Assembly (NCBI RefSeq): GCF_000515315.1
Contig: NZ_KI911562.1
Coordinates: 3,257,220-3,321,219 of the forward strand
From: Asinibacterium sp. OR53
GTDB taxonomy: Bacteria; Bacteroidota; Bacteroidia; Chitinophagales; Chitinophagaceae
Direction: 5' to 3'
Length of the DNA: 64,000 bases
Position 1 is the stretch's first letter, and the number at the start of each line of letters is the position of its first letter. The position numbers and the translations under genes are program-made. Shown piece by piece: positions 44,679-53,842 of the stretch. Under the pieces are notes generated by a model. The model worked only from the letters and a program-made list of their open reading frames with translations. It did no database searches and was not told the DNA's origin.

Positions 44679-45383
44679 CTAGCCGATAACTGATTGATTT
44701 TCAGCCAGTGCACCGGTGTCAACTACTTTTCCCATTTCGGTACTGAGCATGCGTGAAGGGTATCTGTTGATGACAATGAAATCATGTGTGGCCATGATCA
44801 CGGCTGTTCCATAATCTTTAGATATCTGTATGAGCAGTTGCATGATCTCATCGCTGGTTTCGGGGTCGAGGTTGCCGGTAGGCTCGTCGGCCAGTATCAG
44901 TTTGGGAGAATTCAGGAGTGCACGGGCAATATCCACACGTTGCTGTTCTCCACCACTCATTTCAAAAGGCATTTTGAAGCCTTTGCTTTTCAAGCCTACT
45001 TTATCCAATACATCATGGATCTTCTCTTCGATCAGTTGATCATCTTTCCAACCGATGGCTTTGAGTACGAATTTCAGGTTCTCGTGCACATTACGGTCTG
45101 TAAGCAGTTGAAAATCCTGGAATACAACGCCCAGGTTGCGCCGGAGAAAAGGCACTTTTTTCCAGGTCATCTCACGCAGATCAAAATCAACCACAGAAGC
45201 CGTTCCTTCTTTCAATGGCAATTCACCGTAAAGGGTTTTCAACAAACTACTTTTCCCGGTGCCTGTCTTTCCTACCAGGTACACGAACTCTCCTTTATTT
45301 ACCGTAAAATTCACGTCCTGGAGAATCAGGTTATTTCCCTGGTATATATTGGCATGACTGATGGATACAACTGTTTCTGACAT
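44679..45383 (-). CDS. ftsE: Cell division ATP-binding protein FtsE
   Basis: ABC ATPase of 234 residues that with FtsX regulates cell-wall hydrolysis at division. Walker A is [11 protein letters not shown], the signature [16 protein letters not shown], and Walker [20 protein letters not shown]. The TGNLDP after Walker B and VVFQDFQLL (Q-loop) are typical of the FtsE/LolD group. FtsX is not adjacent, as in many Bacteroidota. LolD is an alternative, but FtsE fits the [15 protein letters not shown] segment better. Confidence 0.87.
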   Translation of the reverse strand: MSETVVSISHANIYQGNNLILQDVNFTVNKGEFVYLVGKTGTGKSSLLKTLYGELPLKEGTASVVDFDLREMTWKKVPFLRRNLGVVFQDFQLLTDRNVHENLKFVLKAIGWKDDQLIEEKIHDVLDKVGLKSKGFKMPFEMSGGEQQRVDIARALLNSPKLILADEPTGNLDPETSDEIMQLLIQISKDYGTAVIMATHDFIVINRYPSRMLSTEMGKVVDTGALAENQSVIG

Positions 45384-45430
45384 AAAGCTAAATTAATGAT
45401 TGTGCTTCAAATCGGGCAGGCTTTGAACTG

Positions 45431-46609
45431 TTAATATTCGTAAACCAGTTCTCCGAATGTTCCTTTCAACACCAGGCTCGACCTTTCTGCGGCTTCTACT
45501 TTTCCTACCAGTTTTGCTTCAATATTGAACTCCTGCGCTATGCTAATCAATGCAGCAGCCGTGTCTGCATTGGTGAATATCTCCAGGCGATGTCCCATGT
45601 TGAATACCTGGTACATTTCCCTGTTATCGGCGCCTGAGTTTTCCTGTATCAACCGGAAGATAGGCGGCGGTTCAAATAAATGATCTTTAGTGATCTTCAA
45701 AGGACGTGGCAGGTACTTCATACATTTGGTTTGCCCGCCGCCGCTGCAATGGATGAGTCCGTTGATAGCATCGAAATGCTCGTCCAATATGCGTTTCATC
45801 AGGGGGGCATAGGTTCGGGTGGGACTCAATAATAATTTCCCTACGCTGATAGCTCCATAGCCCGGCACTTCCATGGTATCGGTCATTTTATTTTTGCCGA
45901 TGTAAACCACTTCATCACTGAGTGTGGTTTCGAAAGTCTCGGGATATTTTTCCGCATAATATTTATGCAACACATCGTGACGGGCGCTGGTGAGTCCGTT
46001 CGATCCCAGTCCGCTGTTGTAAGCCGATTCGTAAACAGCCTGTCCTGCGCTGGCAAAACCCACGATCACATCACCCGGCGCTATTTTCTCATTGGTGATC
46101 AGTTTCGATTTGGGCCAGCGGGCGGTCATGGTACCGTTTACCGCAATGGTCCTTACCACGTCCCCCACATCGGCTGTTTCTCCGCCCAGGTAATGAATAT
46201 TCACCCCAAAGCCGCGGAGCTGATCAAAAAATGCCTGCGTGCCGTTGATCACTTCCTGTAATACGGCTCCAGTGATCACCGATTTGTTGCGGTCGATCGT
46301 GGAAGAGAAGAGCAGGTTATCGGTGATACCCACGCACAACAAATCATCCAGGTTCATGGCTACCGCATCCTTTGCAATACCCCGCCATACGCTGGCGTCG
46401 CCTGTTTCTTTCCAGTAGAGATAGGCCAGGATACTCTTGGTACCGGCACCATCGGCGTGCATGATATTGACCCAGTTGGCATCACCCCCTAAAAAATCGG
46501 CATATATTTTACAAAAAGCTTGCGGGTAAAGGCCCTGATCGAGCTGCTGTATGGCCGCATGCACTTCTTCTTTCTGGGCAGAAACACCACGTTTTGCGTA
46601 TAACGACAT
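45431..46609 (-). CDS. purM: Phosphoribosylformylglycinamidine cyclo-ligase (AIR synthetase)
   Basis: ATP-dependent enzyme of purine synthesis, 392 residues from the ATG at 46609 (MSLYAKRGVSAQKEE); the frame is open to 46690, which would overlap ribF. PurM family features are the MHADGAGTKSILAYLYWKET segment, AVAMNLDDLLCVG, HYLGGETADVGDVVRT, and GLIHCSGGGQTKCMKYL. It is somewhat longer than E. coli PurM (345) and of the Bacteroidota type. A TACATTTG box lies about 21 bases upstream. It diverges from ribF. Confidence 0.88.
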   Translation of the reverse strand: MSLYAKRGVSAQKEEVHAAIQQLDQGLYPQAFCKIYADFLGGDANWVNIMHADGAGTKSILAYLYWKETGDASVWRGIAKDAVAMNLDDLLCVGITDNLLFSSTIDRNKSVITGAVLQEVINGTQAFFDQLRGFGVNIHYLGGETADVGDVVRTIAVNGTMTARWPKSKLITNEKIAPGDVIVGFASAGQAVYESAYNSGLGSNGLTSARHDVLHKYYAEKYPETFETTLSDEVVYIGKNKMTDTMEVPGYGAISVGKLLLSPTRTYAPLMKRILDEHFDAINGLIHCSGGGQTKCMKYLPRPLKITKDHLFEPPPIFRLIQENSGADNREMYQVFNMGHRLEIFTNADTAAALISIAQEFNIEAKLVGKVEAAERSSLVLKGTFGELVYEY

Positions 46610-46630
46610 GAATGAAATGTTGAATTCGTG

Positions 46631-46638
46631 CAAATGTA
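46631..46638 (-). promoter_or_regulatory. -7 box (TACATTTG) of purM
   Basis: TACATTTG followed by CACG lies 21 bases before the purM ATG at 46609, a normal distance for a short leader. The divergent ribF has its own TACTTTTG at 46676-46683, nine bases before its ATG. No -33 TTTG is obvious for either. Confidence 0.4.
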
Positions 46639-46692
46639 CAACACGCTTACTTACCAGTTCTTCTGTTTTCTGACTTACTTTTGCCCCCAATT

Positions 46693-47640
46693 ATGAAGGT
46701 ACATCGTGAACTGGCAGGCTCTCTACCCGAATTCCGCAATGCAGTAGTTACCATCGGGGCTTTCGATGGGGTGCACCTGGGGCACCGGCAAATCATTGCA
46801 CAACTGAAAGCGGAGGCGGCACGCATCAACGGAGAGACCGTGATCGTTACTTTTCACCCCCATCCCCGCAAGATCGTTTCTTCCGTTCCCGGTGATATCA
46901 AATTGCTGAACACATTGAATGAAAAGATCGCCCTGCTCAGCGAAACTGGTATCGATCACCTGGTGGTGGTACCTTTCGATCATCGTTTTTCCAACCAGCC
47001 TGCAGAAGCCTATGTTACCGATTTCCTTTACCGCTATTTTAAACCGCATACCATTATTATAGGATACGATCATCGTTTTGGCAAAGGCCGCGAAGGGGAT
47101 TATCATTTGCTGGAAGATTTCGGCAAGCAATTGGGTTTTGAAGTGAAGGAGATTCCCGAGCAGTTGCAAAATCAAATTGTTGTCAGCTCCACCCGTATTC
47201 GCCAGGCCATCGCGCAAAACGATATTGCAACAGCCAATGCCTTATTGGGTTATCCCTATTTTTTCGAGGGACTCATTGTGGAAGGCAACCAGTTAGGCCG
47301 CACCATTGGCTATCCTACAGCCAACCTTCACATCACTTCAGAAGAAAAACTGATACCAGGTGATGGGGTGTATGCAGTGCAGGTGAATATAAAAGACGCC
47401 AGCAATTCAACTGTATTTTTAAATGGTATGATGAATATTGGTGTACGACCAACGATTGGTGGCAGGAAGCGCGTGATTGAAGTGAATATTTTTGATTTTG
47501 ATGCAGATATATACGGACAGGTATTACAAGTGCATGTAGCGCATTACCTGCGTGGCGAAGTAAAATTCAATGGACTGGAAGAACTGAAAGCACAATTGCA
47601 AAAAGATAAAGAAACAGCCATTGCGCAATTGAGCCATTGA
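46693..47640 (+). CDS. ribF: Bifunctional riboflavin kinase / FAD synthetase
   Basis: Makes FMN and FAD from riboflavin. 315 residues from the ATG at 46693; a TTG at 46681 is in frame. The N-terminal adenylyltransferase domain shows GAFDGVHLGHRQI with the HxGH motif and GYDHRFGKGREGDY. SSTRIRQAI precedes the C-terminal flavokinase domain with GNQLGRTIGYPTANLHI and MMNIGVRPT. Full length. Convergent with holA. Confidence 0.93.
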   Translation: MKVHRELAGSLPEFRNAVVTIGAFDGVHLGHRQIIAQLKAEAARINGETVIVTFHPHPRKIVSSVPGDIKLLNTLNEKIALLSETGIDHLVVVPFDHRFSNQPAEAYVTDFLYRYFKPHTIIIGYDHRFGKGREGDYHLLEDFGKQLGFEVKEIPEQLQNQIVVSSTRIRQAIAQNDIATANALLGYPYFFEGLIVEGNQLGRTIGYPTANLHITSEEKLIPGDGVYAVQVNIKDASNSTVFLNGMMNIGVRPTIGGRKRVIEVNIFDFDADIYGQVLQVHVAHYLRGEVKFNGLEELKAQLQKDKETAIAQLSH

Positions 47641-47652
47641 GCCATTTGCACA

Positions 47653-48651
47653 TTACGCCATTGCTTTCACCAACATTTCCTTGAGCAAACCTGCATCGGA
47701 AGTACCTCCATCATTCACACCTATGCTGCGCAGGTTGTACTGGTGCAGCAGCAGCAACAACCGCTCTACACCCTGGTAATCGTATTTGCGGGAAGCCGCC
47801 AGGTAATCTTTCACAAAATAAGGGTTCACGCCCAGGGCCGACGCGGCCGACTTTTCATCGGGATTGGGAATACCATATAACATATACAACTTGCTGAAGA
47901 AATTGTATAGTGCAGGCAGCACCAGTTGTATAGGCGCCGCTTTGGGGTTGGCTTCAAAATATTGTACAATGCGGATGGCTTTGGGCAGGTCTTTACGCGC
48001 TACGGCATCCTGCAGTTCAAACACATTGAACTCTTTGCTCACCCCTATATAATTTTCAATATCATCTTCGGTGATATTTTTCCTGGCATTCAGGTTCACC
48101 GCCAGCTTTTCTATTTCGTTCTGTATACGGCTCAGGTCGTTACCAATATGGTCTACCAAAAGGGAAAGCGCTTTTTGGGTAATGCTGAGTCCGTGCTGCT
48201 TCACCACCTGCCCCGCCCATTCCGGCAACTGGCTGTCATATATCTTTTTAGTGGTAAGCATTTCGCCCTTTTGCTTGAGCACTTTAGCCAACTTTGACCG
48301 CCCGTCTACCTTTTTATCCTTATAACTTACTACAAACACTGTGGAAGGCTGCGGGTTGTCTACATAGACTTCCAGCTTTTCAATATCCCGCATCTGTTGT
48401 GCCTCTTTCAGTATCACCACCTGCCGTTCGGCAAACATGGGATAACGGCGGCAGGCATTTACCACGGAGGGCCAGTCGGCATCCTTGCCATAAAAAACGG
48501 TGAGGTTGAAGCCCGCTTCGCTTTCATTGAGCAGGTGTTTTTCCGCATAATCCACTACCTGGTCAATAAAAAAAGGTTCTTCCCCCTCCAGCCAGTAAAC
48601 AGGCTTAAAACTCCCTTTCTTCCATTCGGTTATGATCTTTTCTGCCGACAT
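47653..48651 (-). CDS. holA: DNA polymerase III delta subunit
   Basis: Clamp-loader subunit of 332 residues. The N-terminal domain has PVYWLEGEEPFFIDQVVDYAEKHLL in two parts, the typical delta start; the middle has DNPQPSTVFVVSYKDKKVDGRSKL; and the C-terminal helical collar includes FELQDAVARKDLPKAIRIV. It opens the beta clamp during replication. It lies convergent to ribF and divergent from the coiled-coil protein gene. A near-consensus GATATTTG lies four bases before its ATG. Confidence 0.88.
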   Translation of the reverse strand: MSAEKIITEWKKGSFKPVYWLEGEEPFFIDQVVDYAEKHLLNESEAGFNLTVFYGKDADWPSVVNACRRYPMFAERQVVILKEAQQMRDIEKLEVYVDNPQPSTVFVVSYKDKKVDGRSKLAKVLKQKGEMLTTKKIYDSQLPEWAGQVVKQHGLSITQKALSLLVDHIGNDLSRIQNEIEKLAVNLNARKNITEDDIENYIGVSKEFNVFELQDAVARKDLPKAIRIVQYFEANPKAAPIQLVLPALYNFFSKLYMLYGIPNPDEKSAASALGVNPYFVKDYLAASRKYDYQGVERLLLLLHQYNLRSIGVNDGGTSDAGLLKEMLVKAMA

Positions 48652-48810
48652 AGCGCAAATATCAAATACGGTTCATGAATAATGAAATACGAACAAAGGA
48701 ACTTGCCAACAATCTTTTGGCACGGTTTTGGTTCTCTTCGTCAGAATTAATGGAATCCGTAAACAAATCCATTTTTAACTTTACTATAAATTAAACCAAA
48801 CCATTTTTGT

Positions 48811-49767
48811 ATGAGTTACCCTCAAGCCACTAACACCCCCCAGCCTGAGCAACCGAAAGACAACCGAAAGATCGTTTATGGTGTTTTGATCGCTGCCTTG
48901 ATTGGCACGTGGGGTTATATCTTTTATGACAAAAGTCAGACCCGTCAGGCTGTGACACAGCTTGAAACCCGGATCAATAATGTAGACAGTGCCCGCTCGG
49001 CCGTTCAGCAGGAATTTACCGTTGTTTCCGCTAAAGCCGATTCATTGACACAGAATAATATCCAGTTGCAAGGCACACTGGCCGAAAGAGGTTCAGAGAT
49101 CCAGAAGCTGAAGAGCAATATCAGCAGCATCCTGAAAAAGAAAAATGCTACCCAGGCAGAACTGGCACAGGCCAAACAAATGATCGGTGAGTTGAACGGC
49201 AAGATGGATGGTCTCGTTGCCGAGCTTGAAAAAGTCAAAGGCGAGAACCAGCAGCTGACCACCGAAAAAACACAATTGACCGCCGACAAGCAGACACTAC
49301 AGGAAAACCTGGATAAAACCAGCACAGAGAAAAAACAAATTGAAGACGTAGCTTCTACCCTGCATGCATCCAACATCGGTATTACTGCTTTGAAAATAGG
49401 CAGCTCCGGCAAGGAAAAAGTAACCACTACCGCCAAGAGAACCGATGCCATGCGCGTGTCTTTCGTACTCGATCCTAACAGGATCACCACTACCGGCACC
49501 AAAGACATTTATGTATGTGTAACAGCTCCCGATGGCAAGGTCATCAGCGATGGAGGCAGTTCATTTGACACCCGTGAAGAAGGCTCCAAGTCTTTCACCA
49601 GCAAAGTATCAGTGAACTATGAGCAGAACAAAGTAACCCCCGTTAGCTTCGATATCAAGCAAACCGATAAATACCAGGTAGGCGATTACAAGATCGAGAT
49701 CTACAACAACGGTTTCAAAATCGGCGAAGGAGTGAAAAAGCTGAAAAAAGGCGGATTATTTAGTTAA
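48811..49767 (+). CDS. Single-pass membrane coiled-coil protein, function unknown
   Basis: A 318-residue protein. A proline/glutamine-rich cytoplasmic start (1-20) precedes one membrane helix (about 24-41, VYGVLIAALIGTWGYIF). A long coiled coil follows (about 50-185), with heptads such as LAQAKQMIGELNGKMDGL. The C-terminal beta domain (about 195-310) has RVSFVLDPNRITTTGTKD and DGKVISDG, resembling an Ig-like fold. I do not recognise a family. A hairpin terminator follows. The topology would place the coiled coil in the periplasm. Confidence 0.7.
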   Translation: MSYPQATNTPQPEQPKDNRKIVYGVLIAALIGTWGYIFYDKSQTRQAVTQLETRINNVDSARSAVQQEFTVVSAKADSLTQNNIQLQGTLAERGSEIQKLKSNISSILKKKNATQAELAQAKQMIGELNGKMDGLVAELEKVKGENQQLTTEKTQLTADKQTLQENLDKTSTEKKQIEDVASTLHASNIGITALKIGSSGKEKVTTTAKRTDAMRVSFVLDPNRITTTGTKDIYVCVTAPDGKVISDGGSSFDTREEGSKSFTSKVSVNYEQNKVTPVSFDIKQTDKYQVGDYKIEIYNNGFKIGEGVKKLKKGGLFS

Positions 49768-49792
49768 ATGACAAATTCCCCCCATACACTGT

Positions 49793-49825
49793 AAAAGCAA
49801 CCTTCCCGGTTGCTTTTCTTTTTTA
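49793..49825 (+). terminator. Terminator after the coiled-coil protein gene
   Basis: AAAAGCAACC (49793-49802) pairs with GGTTGCTTTT (49808-49817) across a five-base TTCCC loop, followed by CTTTTTT. It separates the coiled-coil gene from the sensor kinase that starts at 49842. Confidence 0.85.
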
Positions 49826-49841
49826 GTCTTATTTTAGAGAG

Positions 49842-51002
49842 ATGATTCCTTACTGGCTCAACTGGCGCACCATACTGGTCTTTATAGCCGTACTCATTGT
49901 AAGCGGCACCATCTTTTATTCGAATTACCTGGCCGGGAAGATCGCCTGGGAAGAAAGAAAAAATGTGGAAGCCTGGGTGGAAGCGCAGCGTACCATTCTC
50001 AATGCATCGCCCGGCGTCAACCTCAACCTGGCCACAAAAATCTCTACAGAGAATAACCGGATACCCATCATTGAGACCAATGAAAAAGACCAGATTACCG
50101 GTAATTACCTGAACCTCGATTCCCAACTGGTAAAATCAAACCCACATTATTTAGCAGAAAAACTGCAACAATTCAAGCGCTATAACAGGTCACCTATTGT
50201 ATTGATCATCCACGAGCATCCATACACCGCCAATAAATATTATTACGGCGAAAGCAGCCTGCTCAAAGAAGTAAAATTATACCCCATCGTGCAGTTGATC
50301 ATCATTGCACTCTTCATAGCTATTGCCATCATTGCCACCAGGAGTTATTACCAGAGCGCCCAAAACAAACTCTGGGCTGCTATGGCCAGAGAAACGGCAC
50401 ACCAGTTGGGCACACCCGTTTCCAGTTTGCAAGGCTGGTTGGAGATACTCAAAGAGCAGGAAGCCAATGCTTCCATTGTTCCCGAGATCAGCAAAGATGT
50501 GAACAGGCTCTTGCTGATCACCGACCGTTTTGGAAAGATCGGAAGCCTGCCCAAGCTGGAGAGAAGCAATCCTACAGAACAGATACAGCACATGTTGGAA
50601 TACATGAAGAAAAGAACGGGGGGGCATGTTCAATTCGAATTCAACGGCGCCGCACTGGCGCATGCCAATCCATTGCTGAGTCCGCCCCTGTTCGACTGGG
50701 TATTGGAAAACCTGATCAAAAATGCGCTGGACGCTATCGAAGGAAATGGCAAGATCAGTATCCGTTCGCAGGTAAACGACCGGAAAGAAATGATCCTGGA
50801 TATAACGGATACCGGTAAAGGCATTCCCAAAAACAACCTGAACAAAGTATTCAAGCCAGGTTTCACTACTAAAAAAAGAGGTTGGGGACTGGGACTCCCA
50901 TTATGCAAAAGGATCATTGAAGAATACCACAAAGGCAGGCTCTTTGTAAAATCGAGCGAGCCGGGTAAGGGCACTACTTTCAGGATCGTTTTGCCCGCTT
51001 AA
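49842..51002 (+). CDS. Sensor histidine kinase (HPK-type, orphan)
   Basis: Membrane sensor kinase of 386 residues. Two membrane helices (about 10-30 and 148-168) enclose a periplasmic region of about 115 residues without a recognised domain. The transmitter starts with an unusual H box, MARETAHQLGTPVSSLQGWLE, typical of Bacteroidota kinases where L-G-T-P replaces the usual L-R-T-P. The ATP-binding domain has ENLIKNALDAI (N box), DTGKGIPKN, and GWGLGLPLCKRI. No response regulator is adjacent. Its 3' end overlaps the convergent DUF2807 gene by 4 bases. Confidence 0.88.
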   Translation: MIPYWLNWRTILVFIAVLIVSGTIFYSNYLAGKIAWEERKNVEAWVEAQRTILNASPGVNLNLATKISTENNRIPIIETNEKDQITGNYLNLDSQLVKSNPHYLAEKLQQFKRYNRSPIVLIIHEHPYTANKYYYGESSLLKEVKLYPIVQLIIIALFIAIAIIATRSYYQSAQNKLWAAMARETAHQLGTPVSSLQGWLEILKEQEANASIVPEISKDVNRLLLITDRFGKIGSLPKLERSNPTEQIQHMLEYMKKRTGGHVQFEFNGAALAHANPLLSPPLFDWVLENLIKNALDAIEGNGKISIRSQVNDRKEMILDITDTGKGIPKNNLNKVFKPGFTTKKRGWGLGLPLCKRIIEEYHKGRLFVKSSEPGKGTTFRIVLPA

Positions 51003-51661
51003 TCTTCTCTTTTCACCGATCCGCCGCTGTTTACGTTGATATCGCGTATCAATCCAGTTCCTTTATAGCGGATCTGCCCGCCGCTGCTGGCCCTGGCTGT
51101 AATCTCTTTGGCAATGGTTACCTGCACATGAGCGCCACTGCTTACATTGGCTTTGCAGTTGGTTACACTCAAATCATACCCCCTGAAATGGCCACCACTG
51201 TTGCCTTCCACATCTAACTCGTTCACTTTACCTGCCAGGCTGATATGTCCGCCACTGTTTACACGGGCCGACAAAGTAGAAAGATCAACACTTTTGCTGG
51301 TAATGGATCCGCCACTGGATGCCAGCACTCCGTCTAACCGGGTATAAGAAACATAAACTGTTATCTTCCAGTGCTGCTTAAATCTTTCCCAGAACTTCCA
51401 GTTGTCTTCGCGGCTGATCTTCAGTACACCATCCACCACTTCCGTTTTTACCTTCGACAGCATTTCTTTATCGCTGGCAGTAAGGGCTATTTCCTCTTTG
51501 CTGCCTTTGGTGAGTACTACGGCTATGCCAGCTGATGTTTCAACGGCATGGAACGCTTTGATGGCTCTTTTTTCAGCATGCTCTCCGTATACCATGTCCT
51601 GGGCGCGAAGTCCTCCCAGTGAGGCAAAAAACAAGGACACAACAATCCATATCTTTTTCAT
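50999..51661 (-). CDS. DUF2807 (head GIN domain) exported protein
   Basis: Exported protein of 220 residues with a signal peptide (1-20, ending LRAQD). The mature part is a DUF2807 beta-helix-like domain: FHAVETSAGIAVVLTKGS at the start, then regularly spaced SSGG/NSGG turns (ASSGGSI, VNSGGHI, GNSGGHF, SSGAHV, SSGGQI, NSGGSV), about 20 residues apart. The domain is proposed to be an adhesin-like or anti-sigma-associated periplasmic module; its function is not established. It lies upstream of nothing on its strand. Confidence 0.85.
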   Translation of the reverse strand: MKKIWIVVSLFFASLGGLRAQDMVYGEHAEKRAIKAFHAVETSAGIAVVLTKGSKEEIALTASDKEMLSKVKTEVVDGVLKISREDNWKFWERFKQHWKITVYVSYTRLDGVLASSGGSITSKSVDLSTLSARVNSGGHISLAGKVNELDVEGNSGGHFRGYDLSVTNCKANVSSGAHVQVTIAKEITARASSGGQIRYKGTGLIRDINVNSGGSVKRED

Positions 51662-51717
51662 AAGCTCTTTTTTTCATGGAACGGGAGAGCTGAAAATATG
51701 TTACAGACGGACCGGTT

Positions 51718-53661
51718 TTATTTAAGCACGATGGCACCCAAAGGAGGCAAGTTCAGCGTCAACTTATAGCAGGCACTGGGTTTGTCAACCAGCTCGGTCT
51801 TTATCTCAGGGTTATACACATCACCCGTTCCCCAGAAAGCCAGTTCGTTGCTATTGAATATTTCTTTCCAGGATTTTTTATCGTGTACGTATACTTCCCA
51901 ATTGTGCCGCACGATGGGAGTCACATTCAGTAATACCAGCACATCGTCTTCGGGTTGCTTTCCTTTGCGTTTATACACCATCACCGATTCGCTGCGATGC
52001 TGGAGATCGACCCATTCAAAACCACCGGGCTCGAACTGTTTCTCGTAGAGTGCCGGTTCTGAACGATACAATTCATTCAGTTTTTGTACGCAATATTTCA
52101 TACCACCGTGACTCACAAATTGTAGCAGGTCCCACTGCAGTTCTGTTTTATGATTCCATTCGCTGGTAGCGGCAAACTCGTTTCCCATGAACAACAGTTT
52201 GGCGCCGGGATGTGTATACATATAAGTATAAAGTAACCGCAGGTTGGCAAACTTCTGCCATTCATCGCCCGGCATCTTATATATCATCGGGCTTTTACCA
52301 TGCACTACTTCATCGTGACTCAACGGCAACATGAAATGTTCATCATAGAAATACATCATACTGAACGAAAACTTATCCTGGTGGAACTGCCTGAACACCG
52401 GGTCCATCTTGAAATAGTCGAGCGTGTCGTGCATCCATCCCATCATCCATTTCATACCAAAGCCAAGGCCACCCTCATAAGTAGGCCGGCTGATCTTGGG
52501 CCAGTCTGTGGCTTCTTCTGCAATGGTTTGCACATCTGGAAAATCGCGATAGAGTGTTTCATTCAGGTCTTTGATGAAAGCGATGGCTTCCAGGTTACCA
52601 TTTCCACCGAATTCATTGGGTTCCCACTGTCCTTCATTCCTGCTGTATTCGAGCCGCAGCATAGAGCTTACCGCATCTACGCGCAATCCATCCACATGGA
52701 AACGATCGCACCAGAATCGTGCACTGCTGATGAGAAAAGATTTCACTTCTCCCCTTTTGTAATTGAATACATAGGAGTTCCAGTCGGGATGGTATCCCTT
52801 GCGCATGTCGGCATACTCATAAGTATGTGTTCCATCGAACATGAATAGCCCATGCGCATCGTAAGGAAAATGAGAAGGCACCCAATCCAGTATCACACCA
52901 ACACCGGCCTGGTGAAAGGCATCTACCAGCGCGGCAAAATCCTGCGGCGATCCGAAGCGAGAGGTGGGCGCAAAATATCCCGTGCCCTGGTAGCCCCAAC
53001 TGCCATCGTACGGATATTCCATTACGGGCATGAGCTCGATATGGGTAAAGCCCATTTCCTGTACATAAGGTACCAGTCTTTCTATCAACTGTTGATAACT
53101 GTTATAAGAATCTTCATTGTATTTATCGGGCCGCATCCAACTGCCCAGGTGTACTTCGTATACAGAGAAAGGCGCTGTTAATGCATTGTTCTTCTTACGG
53201 TCTTTCATCCATTGGGTGTCTAACCATTCGTAGTGGGTTTGCCAGGTGATGGATGCTGTATAGGGACGCAGTTCGGCAAAATGTGCGAAGGGGTCTGCCT
53301 TATCCAGCCGAACGCCTTTGAATCCGTGTATATGATACTTATAAGCCTCTCCTTGTTTCAGATGGGGAATGAATCCTTCCCAGATACCGGAATGGTCGAG
53401 GCGTACTTTCAAAGGATGTGATTCCTTATTCCACTGATTGAAATACCCCGTAACACTCACATAGGTAGCGTTGGGCGCCCATACGGCAAAATAAGTACCG
53501 GGGATATCTAATACCGTCAATTGCTTGTTGCCAAACAATTCATAGAGCCGGTAATGAGTGCCCTGTTGGAAATTACGGATGTCTTCATCGGTGAACAATG
53601 AATAATTCCACACAGGCTGTGCAGTCTCCACAAAATGGATGTCTTCGTATTTTTTTTTCAT
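51718..53661 (-). CDS. glgB: 1,4-alpha-glucan branching enzyme
   Basis: GH13 branching enzyme of about 647 residues from the ATG at 53661; an in-frame upstream start at 53706 seems too early. An N-terminal CBM48-like domain (about 60-150, YFAVWAPNATYVSVTGYFN) precedes the barrel with GSWGYQGTGYFAPTSRFG. Catalytic Asp is in VDGLRVDAVSS, acid/base Glu in TIAEEATDWP, and the third Asp in LPLSHDEVVHGK. It introduces alpha-1,6 branches into glycogen. It is the only complete glycogen enzyme in the window. Confidence 0.93.
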   Translation of the reverse strand: MKKKYEDIHFVETAQPVWNYSLFTDEDIRNFQQGTHYRLYELFGNKQLTVLDIPGTYFAVWAPNATYVSVTGYFNQWNKESHPLKVRLDHSGIWEGFIPHLKQGEAYKYHIHGFKGVRLDKADPFAHFAELRPYTASITWQTHYEWLDTQWMKDRKKNNALTAPFSVYEVHLGSWMRPDKYNEDSYNSYQQLIERLVPYVQEMGFTHIELMPVMEYPYDGSWGYQGTGYFAPTSRFGSPQDFAALVDAFHQAGVGVILDWVPSHFPYDAHGLFMFDGTHTYEYADMRKGYHPDWNSYVFNYKRGEVKSFLISSARFWCDRFHVDGLRVDAVSSMLRLEYSRNEGQWEPNEFGGNGNLEAIAFIKDLNETLYRDFPDVQTIAEEATDWPKISRPTYEGGLGFGMKWMMGWMHDTLDYFKMDPVFRQFHQDKFSFSMMYFYDEHFMLPLSHDEVVHGKSPMIYKMPGDEWQKFANLRLLYTYMYTHPGAKLLFMGNEFAATSEWNHKTELQWDLLQFVSHGGMKYCVQKLNELYRSEPALYEKQFEPGGFEWVDLQHRSESVMVYKRKGKQPEDDVLVLLNVTPIVRHNWEVYVHDKKSWKEIFNSNELAFWGTGDVYNPEIKTELVDKPSACYKLTLNLPPLGAIVLK

Positions 53662-53842
53662 GTGCTTTCCAACTTTAGGGCAATTAGGCTTTCTTATCAA
53701 TTGCATTCATCAACTCATTTGACCGTATATCAAGCCTTTGTTAAATTATGAAATTTTTTAACATTAATTAACAACTATTTTTTTAGTTTTATAACATATT
53801 TATGGATTTTGCACTGCGTCGCATCTCACTTTACAATCTGCT

